This document shows, piece by piece, positions 23,269 to 34,277 of a stretch of DNA of 64,000 nt. The number at the start of each line of letters is the position of its first letter. The stretch's first letter is position 1. The notes below the pieces were generated by a model. The model was not told where the DNA came from, did no database searches, and was given only the letters and a program-made list of their open reading frames with translations. Source of the DNA: Palaemon carinicauda (lineage: Eukaryota; Arthropoda; Malacostraca; Decapoda; Palaemonidae); NCBI RefSeq assembly GCF_036898095.1, contig NC_090750.1, positions 83,699,447 through 83,763,446 on the forward strand. Direction: 5' to 3'. A program made the position numbers and the translations under genes.

Positions 23269-24619
23269 TACATGATCACAACCTCTCATTCCTCAAAAGG
23301 AGATTTATCCTTAGGAGGAAGAAAGTCCTTATAGCCAAAGTGGCTGGTTTATTTTCTCTGGAACCATCAAAGCACTTCAGTCTTGTATAGGAACGAAAGT
23401 GATGAATCCTGTATAAGAGCGAAAGTGTGGAGGATATGTTGTCTGAATGTATGATCATTTATGAGAAAATAGTTTGTATACATTTGCCCATTCCTCCCAG
23501 AGATGCTCCTAAACAAAACTTATTTTTTAAGAAAAGTTGCTCGATCATGAGTCTTACCAACGTCGAGCAAATAACAGAATGAGTGCTGCACCCAAAAGAA
23601 GGGGAAGAAGGAAAAGGTAAAGGACCAGTCGATCTTACCTCCTATATTAGACTTACATCACGACCGCTACCTTCGCGAAAGAACTAGGGTTGCTACACAA
23701 TCGGTTGAACTAAGGATAAAGGTATTAAGGGACCTATGGGTATATTCCCAGACCTGTGGATATACTTCCGTAGGTAATGGGTAGAGAAAGTTATCTGTTG
23801 CTACTAGACTCCTGCCTTCTAAAACTGCAACACTTACATGTTCTTCCTAAGAGCTGGGATAGATCTGATATGTCAGACATCTAAGCTCGAATGCAGAATG
23901 GTCCTCATCTTCTCGGTTGCAAGAAAAGCACATCTGAATGTCCCATGAAACCAGAAATAAAGTGTTCTAGGATCTCTCTATATTATTCCATTCCTCACAC
24001 TGCTGTAGGAAGAGTTGTAGTGTCCTCCCGGAACAGGAAAAAAGTCATCCTAGTACCCGTTGGATGCTTCTTGTAGGGAAAAGCTGAAGGACTTAAAATC
24101 ATGAATACCTTCTACAAGGGCTCAAAGGCTGATGATGGCACTCTAAGGGGAAAGAAACCACAGGAACACTATGAAAACAAAGCACAAACAGGCAATATGT
24201 TCTTACAGCCTTACTGGGAATGGCAACAGACTGAGGGTAAGAGGGAGGCAGTTTCCCTCCACCTTACACACAAGGGCAACAAAACCTCCTTCCTCGGACA
24301 AAACCCATCCATGTCTAAGGAATGCCAGCCTCCTTAGGATTACATTGTCCTCATTGTCATAAGGCCACACTAGCAAGGGAATAAACAGCAAACAGGAATT
24401 GTGTCTAACAGGAACAAGAGTGTGTATATCAGTAGGTTTGCAGAGAAAACAGTTATTGGGAAATGACTGCAAATCCTTTCTTCTTAAATATCCCTCACAC
24501 ATGACTATTTGCCGACAGTGTATCTATTCTAAAAGATAAAAGCCAAATGACGATTCCGGAAGTATGTTTGTACTATTCAGCAGCTGAAAATCAAGTGGAT
24601 GCTCAGTGGCTTGTCAGGT
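23269..24619. other. Interior remnant of the older DIRS-like element
   Basis: Sequence between element 1 and the right ITR of the older element. No protein motif could be recognised. Short open frames (for example 24203-24502 minus) have no family features. Position suggests gag or leader sequence of the host element, decayed beyond recognition. Confidence 0.4.
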
Positions 24620-24740
24620 GAGAGTGGGTTACCCACCATCTAGCATTAACTACCACCACTTTGTTATAAATTTTAACAGTTCAAGCTTAACTAAAAACAT
24701 ACTCATATCAAAGGACGAAGGTTCATTTTGGGGAAGGAAC
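24620..24740 (-). repeat. Right ITR of the older DIRS-like element
   Basis: ACTACCACCACTTTGTTATAAATTTTAACAG and the following AACATACTCATATCAAAGGA are the inverse of 16560-16632, with several substitutions. This closes the older element that contains element 1. Confidence 0.65.
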
Positions 24741-24942
24741 AAATCTTACTTGTATCATCACAAACACAATACTTAAGAGAGCCTGAATAGGAAACTGAGA
24801 AAAGCAACCATTGGGCAGAGGAAAATAGAAACACAAGACATCAAGAATAAGCTCGTCCAACTTGTTTATGAGCATTCACAATGAGATTTTTCATAAACAT
24901 AGCATGATTTGACATAGACCTTGTAGGCTAGCATGCACCACA

Positions 24943-25143
24943 AAATGTTATTTTTATTAATAAAATAAATTTTTGAATATACTTACCCGGTGATTATATA
25001 AGCTGCAGCTCTGCTGCCCGACAGAAAAACTCTACGTTCAAAATACGCCAGCGATCGCTATGCAGGTAGGGGGTGTACGTCAACAGCGCCATCTGTCGAG
25101 CAGGTACTCAGTACTCAATGTAAACACAGAACCAATTTTCTCC
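24943..25143 (+). repeat. Element 2 left (3') inverted terminal repeat
   Basis: From about 24984 it is the inverse of 31198-31372 (shared CGCCAGCGATCGCTATGCAGG and GCGCCATCTGTCGAGCAGG). The outer 40 bases are unique to this end. On the minus strand the end reads CCGGGTAAGTATATTC. Confidence 0.9.
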
Positions 25144-25188
25144 TCGGTCCACTGGGTCTCTATTGGGGAGGAAGGGAGGGTCCTTTAA

Positions 25189-25282
25189 TATATAATCACC
25201 GGGTAAGTATATTCAAAAATTTATTTTATTAATAAAAATAACATTTTTCAATATTAAACTTAGCCGGTGATTATATAAGCTG
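25189..25282 (+). repeat. Element 2 internal complementary region
   Basis: 25189-25250 is the reverse complement of the outer left end (24943-25003). 25250-25282 is the reverse complement of the outer right end (31340-31372). The two meet at AACATTTTTCAATATT. Confidence 0.9.
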
Positions 25283-25570
25283 ATTCACACCCAGGGGGGT
25301 GGGTAGAGACCAGCATTACTTGTTTACATTATTATGAGCTAAGTATTTTGTATTTCATTTTAGGATGCTGAGCGACCCCTAGGATCTGAAGTATCAAGGG
25401 TTGCAACCCATACAACAGGACCTCATCAAAACCCCTAATCTAGGCGCTTCTCAAGAAATGACTTTGACCACCCGCCAAATCAAGTAGGATGCGAAAGGCT
25501 TCTTAGCCTTCCGGACAACCCAAAAACAATAATAAAACATTTCAAGAGAAAGATTAAAAAGGTTATGGAA

Positions 25571-26700
25571 TTAGGGAATTGTAGTGGTTGAGCCCTCACC
25601 CACTACTGCACTCGTTGCTACGAATGGTCCCAGAGTGTAGCAGTTCTCGTAAAGAGACAGGACATTCTTAAGATAAAAAGACGCGAACACTGACTTGCTT
25701 TTCCAATAGGTTGCGTCGATTATACTTTGCAGAGATCTATTTTGTTTAAAGGCCACGGAAGTTGCGACAGCTCTAACTTCGTGTGTCCTTACCTTCAGCA
25801 AAGCTTGGTCTTCCTCATTCAGATGGGAATGAGCTTCTCGTATTAACAGTCTGATAAAATAGGATAAAGCATTCTTTGACATAGGCAAATATGGTTTCTT
25901 AACTGAACACCATAAAGCTTCAGACGGGCCTCGTAAAGGTTTAGTTCGTTTTAAATAGAACTTAAGAGCTCTTACAGGACATAAGACTCTTTCTAGTTCA
26001 TTTCCAACCATACGATAAGTTTGGAATATCGAACGATATTGGCCAAGGCCGAGAAGGCAGCTCGTTTTTGGCTAGAAAGCCAAGTTGCAGAACATGTAGC
26101 CGTTTCGGATGAGAATCCGATGTTCTTGCTGAAGGCATGAATCTCACTGACTCTTTTAGCTGTGGCTAAGCATACCAGGAAAAAAGTCTTTAAGGTGAGA
26201 TCTTTCAGGGAGGCTGATTGTAGCGGTTCGAACCTGTCTGACATAAGGAATCTTAGTACCACGTCTAAATTCCAACCAGGTGTAACCAAACGACGCTCCT
26301 TCGTGGTCTCAAAAGACTTAAGGAGGTCCTGTAGATCTTTATTGTTGGAAAGAGCTAAGCCTCTGTGACGGAAGACTGATGCCAACATGCTTCTGTAACC
26401 CTTGATAGTGGGAGCTGAAAGAGATCGTTCTTTCCTCAGATATAAGAGGAAGTCAGCTATTTGAGTTACAGAGGTACTGGTCGAGGATACGGATACTGAC
26501 TTGCACCAGTTTCGGAAGATTTCCCACTTCGATTGGTAGACTCTAAGGGTGGATGTTCTCCTTGCTCTAGCAATCGCTCTGGCTGCCTCCTTCGAAAAGC
26601 CTCTAGCTCTCGAGAGTCTTCCGATAGTCTGAAGGCAGTCAGACGAAGAGCGTGGAGGCCTTGGTGTACCTTCTTTACGCGTGGCTGATGTAGAAGGTCC
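25571..26700 (-). pseudogene. Element 2 tyrosine recombinase, one frameshift
   Basis: N-terminal core in the frame covering 26700-25993: RARGFSKEAARAIARARR, VYQSKWEIFRNWCKS, IADFLLYLRKERS, IKGYRSMLASVFRHRGL and LTLKTFFLVCLATAKRVSE with the first catalytic Arg (about 26150). The rest is in 26011-25571: RVLCPVRALKFYLKRTKP, VRTHEVRAVATSVAF (His and Arg, about 25780) and SVFASFYLKNV (Tyr, about 25675). A shift near 26060 separates the halves. It would otherwise be a complete DIRS integrase, so this decay is recent. Confidence 0.88.
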
Positions 26701-27323
26701 ACCCTTAGGGGAAGTGTTCTGGGAACGTCTACTAGCCATCGAAGTACCTCGGTGAACCATTCTCTCGCGGGCCAGAGGGAAGCAACTAGCGTCAACCTTG
26801 TCCCTTCGTGAGAGGCGAACTTCTGCAGTACCTTGTTGACAATCTTGAACGGAGGGAATGCATATAGATCTAGGTGTGACCAATCTAGTAGAAAGGCATC
26901 TATATGAACTGCTGCTGGGTCCGGGATTGGTGAGCAAAATATTGGGAGCCTCTTGGTCATCGAGGTTGCGAAGAGATCTATGGTTGGCTGGCCCCAGGTG
27001 GCCCAAAGTCTCTTGCATACATCCTTGTGGAGGGTCCATTCTGTTGGAATTATTTGTCCCTTCCGACTGAGACAATCTGCCATGACATTCAAGTTGCCTT
27101 GGATGAACCTCGTTACTAGTGATATGTCTAGACCTTTTGACCAGGTGAGTAGGTCCCTTGCGATCTCGTACAACGTCAGAGAGTAGGTCCCTCCTTGCTT
27201 GGAGATGTACGCCAAAGCCGTGGTGTTGTCCGAGTTCACCTCCACCACTTTGCCTTGAAGGAGAGACCTGAAGCTTTTCCAGGTCAGACGTACTGCCAGT
27301 AGCTCCTTGCAGTTGAAATGCAT
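26466..27323 (-). pseudogene. Element 2 RNase H (C-terminal part) and methyltransferase-like segment
   Basis: The frame starts in RNase H with HFNCKELLAV (Glu) and continues VVEVNSDNTTALAYISKQG (Asp) and GNLNVMADCLSRKG (Asp). It then gives TIDLFATSMTKRLPIFCSPI, DLYAFPPFKIVNKVL and LTLVASLWPAREWF, the methyltransferase-like segment. The first RNase H Asp would lie upstream (27330-27420) in another frame. The methyltransferase-like role comes from literature on DIRS elements; no DPPY motif is seen, the position being held by FPPF. Confidence 0.8.
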
Positions 27324-27399
27324 TGTCCTTTGACTCGAGTTCCATAATCCCTAGCATTCCCGACCGTCTAATGTCGCACCCCAGCCTACGTCCGATGCG

Positions 27400-27705
27400 T
27401 CCGAGAAGAGAACGTGGTTGGGAGTCTGAACAGTCAGGGGAAGACCCTCTCTAAGGTTGATATAGTCCTTTCACCAAGTCAGACAAGACTTTATCTTTCC
27501 GGAAACCGGGATCGAGACCGCTTCTAGCGTCTTGTCCTTTTTCCAGTGAAAAGCTAGATGGTATAGAAGAGGACGGAGGTGTAGTCTTCCTAGTGACACA
27601 AAATGATCCACGGATGACAGTGTCCCTACCAGACTCATCCACAGCCTGACTGAGCAGCGTTCCTTCTTCAGCATCTTCTGAATGGATAGTAGGGCTGGGG
27701 GCTGA
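27400..27705 (-). pseudogene. Element 2 reverse transcriptase, only the C-terminal end
   Basis: Frames at 27451-27674 match the region just before RNase H in element 5 (WMSLVGTLSS, LLYHLAFHWKKDKTLEA). The RT fingers and palm, including YLDD, are absent. Sequence jumps to gag-type sequence at about 27705, so this is an internal deletion. Confidence 0.75.
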
Positions 27706-30066
27706 TCGTCTTGTTCAGCAACGTCCTCATCAGAGGGTTCCTCATCCGAAACTGATGAGGAAACGGCAACAGAGTGGGCAACTTCTGACTCGCTGAATCC
27801 GGTCGCACTGGTGGATGCGTGACGGAGCCGGACGCAATATCATGGAACTGCTGCACAGTCTGTGAACTGTCAACAACCATGGGTGCGCGAGGAAGTACAG
27901 CGTCAACCCGAAACTGTCTAGACCGTCTGGGTTGTGCAGTCAACACCCTACCGGGTTGCTGAGGTTGACGCACTGCGTCACAACAAGTCACCTCTGCTGG
28001 TTGTTGAACGTCCTGAACGTCAACAACCACCTCCGAGCGTCGCTTAACGTCAACGTGCGACTGGCAACCCACACTGGGTCGCATCGGTGGAGGAACCACC
28101 TCAACTGGCAGACGCGAGTAGGTTACCTCAGCGTCAACAGGGCGCACAACCGACCGGTTGGAAGGTTGTTGGCCAGAAGGAGGAACCACCTCAACTGGCA
28201 GACGCGAGTAGGTTACCTCAGCGTAAACAGGGCGCACAACCGACCGGTTGGAAGGTTGTTGGCCAGAAGGAGGAACCACCTCAACTGGCAGACGCGAGTA
28301 GGTTACCTCAGCGTCAACAGGGCGCACAACCGACCGGTTGGAAGATTGTTGGCCAGAAGGTTCTTCTCCGCATTTAAGTCCTCTATCAAGGACGCAAGCT
28401 TGGACTGCATGGCTTGCAGCAAAGCTCATTTAGGGTCTACGGGAGCAGGTGTGGCAACAGACGGGGTTAGCGACTGAGGCAGAACCGTTTACCATCCCTG
28501 AAAGCCTTGTTATGTGTGACATAATAGTACAGCAAAACTTCAAAGGCTTGACAAAAGCTGAGAAGTTGACCTGTAAACAACTTGGAGCGTCTCCTGGCTA
28601 GGCGCCAGGGCGAGTCTACCAGAATTGAGAAGTCTATCTGGGCAGAGGCATGAACTCCCAAGCCGAGAACTTCTCTCGTGTCATATCAGACTCTCGCTCT
28701 ATAAGCCAGTTTAAAAGAAGGGAAATCAAAGGCTGTATCCCTAAAAACTCCTCCTGGTGCAAAAACCAGTCGCCTAGCCAACGTAACGTTCTCTAGGAGA
28801 GCGAGAGAGCACTAGCTTAAAAACAACGGCTTCGAAGTAGCTAGGCCTAGTGTAAGTTCTGACGTTTAGGCGAACGAGGAGCAGCAGTTACAAGATCCGG
28901 ACGAAGATCCTTAAAAAAAATCATCATGATTTAATTAAAGTCCATAGGAGGCTAAGCAGCTTAAGGCTCCTCTCCATCTGACAGAGTCCTCAAGGGAATA
29001 TCAGTAGGAGGGAGAACAGCAACTTCCTCATCTACAGGAACCTTGTCCGATAAAAGCTAGGTTACCTCAGTGAGTCTCTCACTGGAGCATTAGTAGCAGA
29101 CCAGAAGGCAACGTCATGTAACTGCTTGACAGTCTGTGAACTGTCAACAACTGAACTGTCAACCACAACAGGTGCGTGAGGACGTACAGTGTCCACTCGA
29201 GACTGCTTTGACTGTCTAGACTGAGCAGTCAAAACAACTCTAGAATGCGGAGGTTGACGCACCGCGTCAAAACAAAACAACTTAGACTGTTGTTGTACCT
29301 CGCGAACGTCAACGGAAGGTTCCGTGCGTCGCTGAACGTCAACATGCGGCTGGCAGGGTACACTGGAACGCATGGGTGGCGGGACTCTCTGGAGTGCGGC
29401 AAAAGGTCGCCTCAGCGTCCACAGGACGCACAACCGTGGTTGGTTGTAGGCTAGAGGTTGGTGTCAACCTTCCCCGCACGAAAGTCCTGCATCAATGACG
29501 TTAACTGAGACTGCATGGTCTGCAGCAAAGACCACTTAGGGTCTACAAGAGCAGGTGCGGCAACAGACGGTGTGACTGCCTGATGCGGTACCGCTTTGCC
29601 TCTCTTAGGAGGTGAGCAGTCGTCGGAAGACTGCAGCGAGTCCGAACTGACCCAGTGGCTACAACAGGGCCGTTGGACTTGCGCGGAAGGGACCGACTTG
29701 CGCTTAATAAGCCGCGAGACCTTGGTCCATGGTTTCTTACGAGAAACCTCTTCCGCAGACGAGAAATAAATGGGCTCTCTCGTCTTTGTGTGGGTGGGGC
29801 GATCTTGGGTAGATACGCCCGAAACCATGGAGGGAAAAAACGTCTGTTCGTTGATCAAGGCCTCTCGAACCCATAAGTCGTTCGACATTACTTCTCCCCT
29901 GGGCTTGGGAGCTTGCAAGAGGTCCCGGACTAGGTGAACGACAGGCACGAACAGACAAACCCTCGGACGCAACACTGTAACACTTTGCGCATATCACTTT
30001 ATCGATTTTCTGTTTTGCACTTATTTCACTGAAATCGAAACTTTTACTGATTTCTACCTGAAACAC
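27706..30066 (-). pseudogene. Element 2 Gag remnants
   Basis: Gag is spread over several frames. Near 29975-29737 is the N-terminal block SPSPGPLASSQAQGRSNVE, then RLMGSRGLDQRTDV, shared with elements 3, 4 and 5. Later come KPWTKVSRLIKRKSVPSAQV and CSHWVSSDSLQSSDDCSPPK (29750-29600), Gln/Val-rich parts with the repeated LPVEVVPP unit (28429-28080), and a piece at 28661-28467 matching the AQADFSSLVDSPRR region of element 5. Frames change often and the Gag C-terminus is missing. A second, rearranged gag-like block at 29433-29062 suggests internal duplication. Confidence 0.7.
28089..28358 (-). repeat. Three tandem 90-bp repeats within gag of element 2
   Basis: Three near-identical 90-base units begin at 28089, 28179 and 28269 and differ at only a few bases. 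Each encodes 30 residues containing NRSVVRPVDAEVTYSRLPVE on the minus strand. The high identity points to recent expansion. Confidence 0.93.
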
Positions 30067-31197
30067 GCAATTCTACCCTTCATTAAAAGGTAGTAATTGC
30101 GAAATCAGTCGTATAATGCAGCTCATTAATACTAGCAAAAAACAGAAAACATATATAAAGATAAAAAATTCAGTGGCTGGGAAAGAGACTAAACACTAGT
30201 TCAAATAAACTACGTTTACAATCTCTCACCGCACATAGCCTGGGGACAAGAATAAAACCCTAGAAACGTTTTACCTTCTTCCCCGTACAGAGACTAAGGA
30301 CGAGAGTAACACGAGAACGTTACCCGCTTGAACGGAACGTTTTCTCTCCTCTCTCTCCCTCCGTCTCTATCTCTCTCTCTCTTTCTCTCTTGATTTCGCA
30401 CCTAAGAGAAGAGCCCAATTATATATCGTCAAAAAAACATGTTATTTGACTAAAGGAAAAAACTGAAAGGTTTTCCAAATAAAAAGTTCCTTTAATTTAG
30501 AATTTAAAACATTTAAGCTAAGAAAGAATGAACAAAACGTCAGAATCGATTTACTCTTACTGCAAAGTGAAACCGTGATACACTCTCTCTCCGTAACGAT
30601 AGAGCGCATGTTGAACGTCCTGAACGTCAACAACTGCGTAGTCTAAAAAACTAAACGTTAGTTCATCTTTGAAAACAGTACGAAGACTATCAAAGAAATT
30701 CTTTCATAAAACATTAAATTTAAAAAGTTTTAAATTCTTTAAAGGCTAAATACGATATAAACGGGCTCAACGTTGATTAACTTCGGTTCCAAGTTAGGAC
30801 CGCCTACTATCAGGAAAGGTCGCATATAAACAAAACATAAAAATTTATTTTTATATGTTTATAATAAATGGAAAGTTAATCGAAGAGGCCTAATAAAGGC
30901 GGAGAGATATAAAATATATAGATCTATAACGTGTTAAGCAAAATTACTAAACCTAAACACACTTCCGTCTAAGGGAAGGGTCGGCCATTTAAAAGTGAAA
31001 GAGAGTCCATACTCTCCTTGTCACCATAATTAAATCTATCCAAAACGAGATCTCTCTCTCTTTCAAGTTTTGAGATGAAGATAAAACACCTGCATAGCGA
31101 AAGCTCAAAACTAGAAATGTGTACTTCACCAAAATATGTGAAAACCAATCCAGTAAGCAATAGCGAATTTAGTAGGTCTTGCCGGTGGCACGACAGA
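30067..31197 (-). other. Element 2 5' leader with CT tract and palindrome
   Basis: Non-coding sequence between the right ITR and gag. It holds a CT-rich tract at 30345-30390 and an imperfect hairpin around 30583-30604 (CTCTCTCTCCGTAACGATAG). The same leader, in the same order, is found in elements 3 (39024-40189) and 4 (51514-52775), but not in element 5. Confidence 0.7.
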
Positions 31198-31372
31198 GAG
31201 AAAATTGGTTCTGTGTTTACATTGAGTACTGAGTACCTGCTCGACAGATGGCGCTGTTGATGTACACCCCCTACCTGCATAGCGATCGCTGGCGTATTTT
31301 GAACGTAGAGTTTTTCTGTCGGGCAGCAGAGCTGCAGCTTATATAATCACCGGCTAAGTTTAATATTGAAAA
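31198..31372 (-). repeat. Element 2 right (5') inverted terminal repeat
   Basis: Inverse partner of the left ITR. The outer end is TTTAATATTGAAAA, which pairs with the second half of the ICR. Confidence 0.9.
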
Positions 31373-31424
31373 ACATATTTTTAACTGCCCCTCATATGTT
31401 TAAATTTCTTTATTATTACTTGCT

Positions 31425-31990
31425 AAGCTACAACGCTAGTCAAAAATGCACGATGCTGTAAGCCCAAGGGCTCCAACAGGGAAAATAGCCCAGTGAGAAA
31501 AGAAATAAGGAAATAAATAAACTACAAAAGAAGTAATGAATGATTAAAATAAAACATTTTAAGAACAGTAACAACATCATAAATAAATCTTTCATATATA
31601 AACTATAAAAAATGTCCAAAAAAAAATAAGAGGAAGAGAAATAAGATGGAAAAGTTTGCTCTAGAGCACCCTTAAGCATAAGAACTCTACCCTAAGACAA
31701 TGGAAGACCAAGGTACAGAGGCTATGGCACTACCCAAGACTAGACAACAATGGTTTGATTTTGGAGTGTCCTAGAAGAGCTGCTTACCATTGGTAAAGTC
31801 TCTTCTACCCTTACCAAGATGAAAGTAGCCACTGGACACTTACAGTGGGTTGGTTAACCCCTTGAGCAAAGAAGAAGTGTTAGGTAATCTCTGTGTTGTC
31901 AGGTGTATGAGGACAGAGGAAAATATGAAAAGAATAGACCAGAATATTCGGTGTATGTGTAGGCAAATGTCGAGTCAAATAAGGCTCAAC
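31425..31990 (-). mobile_element. CR1/Jockey-like LINE tail with extended repeat, copy R1
   Basis: Begins with TTATTATTACTTGCTAAGCTACAACGC, the inverse of the (TAA)-tailed 3' end of the CR1-like LINE, and continues with CCCAAGGGCTCCAACAGGG and CAGTGAGAAAAGAAATAAGG. The following 450 bases (AATGGAAGACCAAGGTACAG, GATTTTGGAGTGTCC, GTCAGGTGTATGAGGACAG) also occur at 44713-45290. There is no protein coding. It is a non-autonomous or variant element using the LINE 3' end. Confidence 0.72.
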
Positions 31991-32215
31991 CTGAGCAAGG
32001 GGTCCAGTGTAGTACGGTCCGGCCAGTTTAAGTACAATTTCAATGCTCTAATTTGACAAAAGGACTTCTCATCACTGTTATCACTCAAAACCCTCTTAAG
32101 AGGAAAAATCAGAGGAATGAAGTAGTCTCTCTTTGAAATATTGTAATTCTTTGCTCTGAAATTTGGCAAAATTAAAATCAATGGAACGATGGCAACAACC
32201 AAAAACCCCACTTAC

Positions 32216-32359
32216 TTGTGCATCATTTAGCTCTTCCAGAATATTTATATGTTCCTTAAGTGTGTCACAGACACACATAAACTCAGCCTCCCGCTGGCCA
32301 TTGAAAAAACGAGATCGAATGGCCTGGACAACATGGGTAGCAGAAAGTCCCCGAGGAAC
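32216..32359 (-). CDS. MARF1: MARF1 exon: NYN domain after WDIENCQ
   Basis: A 144-nt exon (48 codons, phase 0 at both ends). The acceptor is TTTTCAG before 32359 and the donor is GTAAGT from 32215 down. It reads [39 protein letters not shown] and ends LEELNDAQ. It continues the upstream WDIENCQ exon exactly as in MARF1 proteins (VPSGRSA, then REAEFICVCD). This is the second helix and strand of the nuclease. No frame damage is seen. Confidence 0.9.
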
Positions 32360-33559
32360 CTGAAAATAGGATAAACTAATTTAGTTTTTAAAATACAACA
32401 CATTGACAAAAAAAATTATAATGAAGCCAATAATAATTTAAATATACTGTATATAGTATCTAAAGTATTTCCAGTCCAGAAAGATCAAGAAGCACTTAAA
32501 AGGTGTTTCCTACCTCACCTGACAGATCACTTCTTGGGTGCTAGATTTTACAAAACCACCTATTAAATTCTCCTAAAGCACCATAATATACAAATGCATT
32601 GAGAAACTTTGGAACACCTAAAATTCAGCCTAATTTCAAAAGTTAACATTATGTGCAGTACTAAATATGTGCATGTGCTTTTTTGTGTTGTTTAACTCTA
32701 ACACAAGATACTAAATTCTAGTATGCACAAAACCCTTAGGATACCGTAAAGTTTACACACTAGATCAATATAAAAATTAAACGTACAGCAAAACCTCCTT
32801 AACCGGTGATTCACTGATTTGACTATATATTGAAATTTCAGTACCACCATAAATATATGCCGATAAATCACTTAACTGTGGCTGAAAAATTTAAACCACC
32901 GGGCTGAGCCCAGTACTTATAATATCTAAAAGACGAGTCAAGGGCAATCACTGTATAGCGGAATGTAAAATGAATGCTAGGAAGGAAAGACAGCAAAGAG
33001 AGTATGGAGAGCATGAACCAAGACCTAACTGAAAAGGGAAGATATGCATGAACATAACAACAGCAGAGCCAGAGACCTGCCAAACAAAGGTAAACAACCA
33101 ACCAATAAATGAATGCCGGCACTTACTAAAGCATGCATTATATTAGTTATAAAAGGTACAAAAAAAAATATAACCTGAATTCGGGTATTTAATAGTGTTC
33201 TTGAAAGTGAACCAGACGCGTGAACAGAAAATAGGCTGCTACCGTACATTGTATTGGATTATCTGTCCTAGCCTATAACAGGAAAGTCCTTAGAAACAAA
33301 ACATCACCTCCCAAAATTAAGTTTTTCCTTCAGCAAAAAACTAAACAGACAAGAATATATTCTATTAGCCAGGCTTGCTCATGTTTGAAAATTTGATACA
33401 TGTAGCTTATATATGTAAGTGGGGAGCAATATATTTGGATTTAGGGGAAGGGTTTCACCATGGGTAAGTAAATAACCCTGAACTATGATGATTATGTCCT
33501 TCTGATCTCCAGTGGGGAGGAAAATTACTGCTAAAAGCCCATAATTATACATATTAAAG
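32360..33559. other. MARF1 intron sequence without recognisable features
   Basis: AT-rich. Short open frames at 32868-33249 (minus) are Leu/Phe-rich with no family motif and look like chance. Confidence 0.5.
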
Positions 33560-33754
33560 AAATGTTATTTTCATTAGTAAAATAAATTTTTTAATATACT
33601 TACCCGATAATCATGTAGCTGTCAACTCTGTTGCCGACAGAAATCTACGATCGGGATACGCCAGCGATCGCTATACAGGTGGGGGTGAACACCACAGCGC
33701 CATCTGTGGTCAGGTACTCAAGTACTTCTTGTCAACACCACCTCAATTTTTTCC
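33560..33754 (+). repeat. Element 3 left (3') inverted terminal repeat
   Basis: The inverse of 40190-40357 except for the outer 40 bases (shared CAGCGCCATCTGTGGTCAGG and GTACTTCTTGTCAACACCAC). Confidence 0.9.
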
Positions 33755-33799
33755 TCGGTCCACTGGTTCTCTATGGGGAGGAAGGGTGGGTCAATTAAA

Positions 33800-33891
33800 T
33801 CATGATTATCGGGTAAGTATATTCAAAAATTTATTTTACTAATGAAAATAACATTTTTCAATATTAATCTTACCCGATAATCATGTAGCTG
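33800..33891 (+). repeat. Element 3 internal complementary region
   Basis: The first half (CATGATTATCGGGTAAGTAT...) complements the outer left ITR. The second half (TTCAATATTAATCTTACCCG) complements the outer right ITR, including its private TTAATCT variant. Confidence 0.9.
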
Positions 33892-34277
33892 ATTCACACC
33901 CAGGGTGGTGGGTGGAGACCAGCATACATGTTAACAAAGAAGCTAAGTATCCCGTATTTTATTTTATTAGTTATTCAAAAATAACATAAAATAAATAAGT
34001 ACCTGGTAAGGAAGACGACTTGAACCATTACTCTGCCTTTATTAAGTACGTCTTCCTTACTGAGCGTAGCGGTCCTCTTAGGATGCTGAACGACTCTTAG
34101 GTGCTGAAGTATAAAGGGCTGCAACCCATACTAAAGGACCTCATCACAACCTTTAACCTCGGCGCTTCTCAAGAAAGAATTGACCACCCGCCAAATCAAC
34201 AAGGATGTGGAAGGCTTCTTAGCCGACCGTACAACCCATAAAAAGTATTCAAGAGAAAGGTTAAAAAGGTTATGGGA

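Larger units (their letters stand above)
24943..31372 (-). mobile_element. DIRS-like retrotransposon, element 2
   Basis: A 6.4-kb element in the same MARF1 intron as element 1. ITRs are at 24943-25143 and 31198-31372, ICR at 25189-25282. In its own sense it has a 1.2-kb leader with a CT tract, broken gag pieces (30066-27700), only the end of the RT (27674-27400), RNase H plus methyltransferase-like segment (27323-26700) and a YR with one frameshift (26700-25571). The front of the RT and the end of gag are deleted. The family is related to elements 3, 4 and 5 at protein level, but its ITR sequence is distinct. Confidence 0.88.

Noticed and set aside
27932..28477. Plus-strand open frames over the 90-bp repeats of element 2
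   Set aside because: They are antisense to gag and arise because the repeat unit is a multiple of three.
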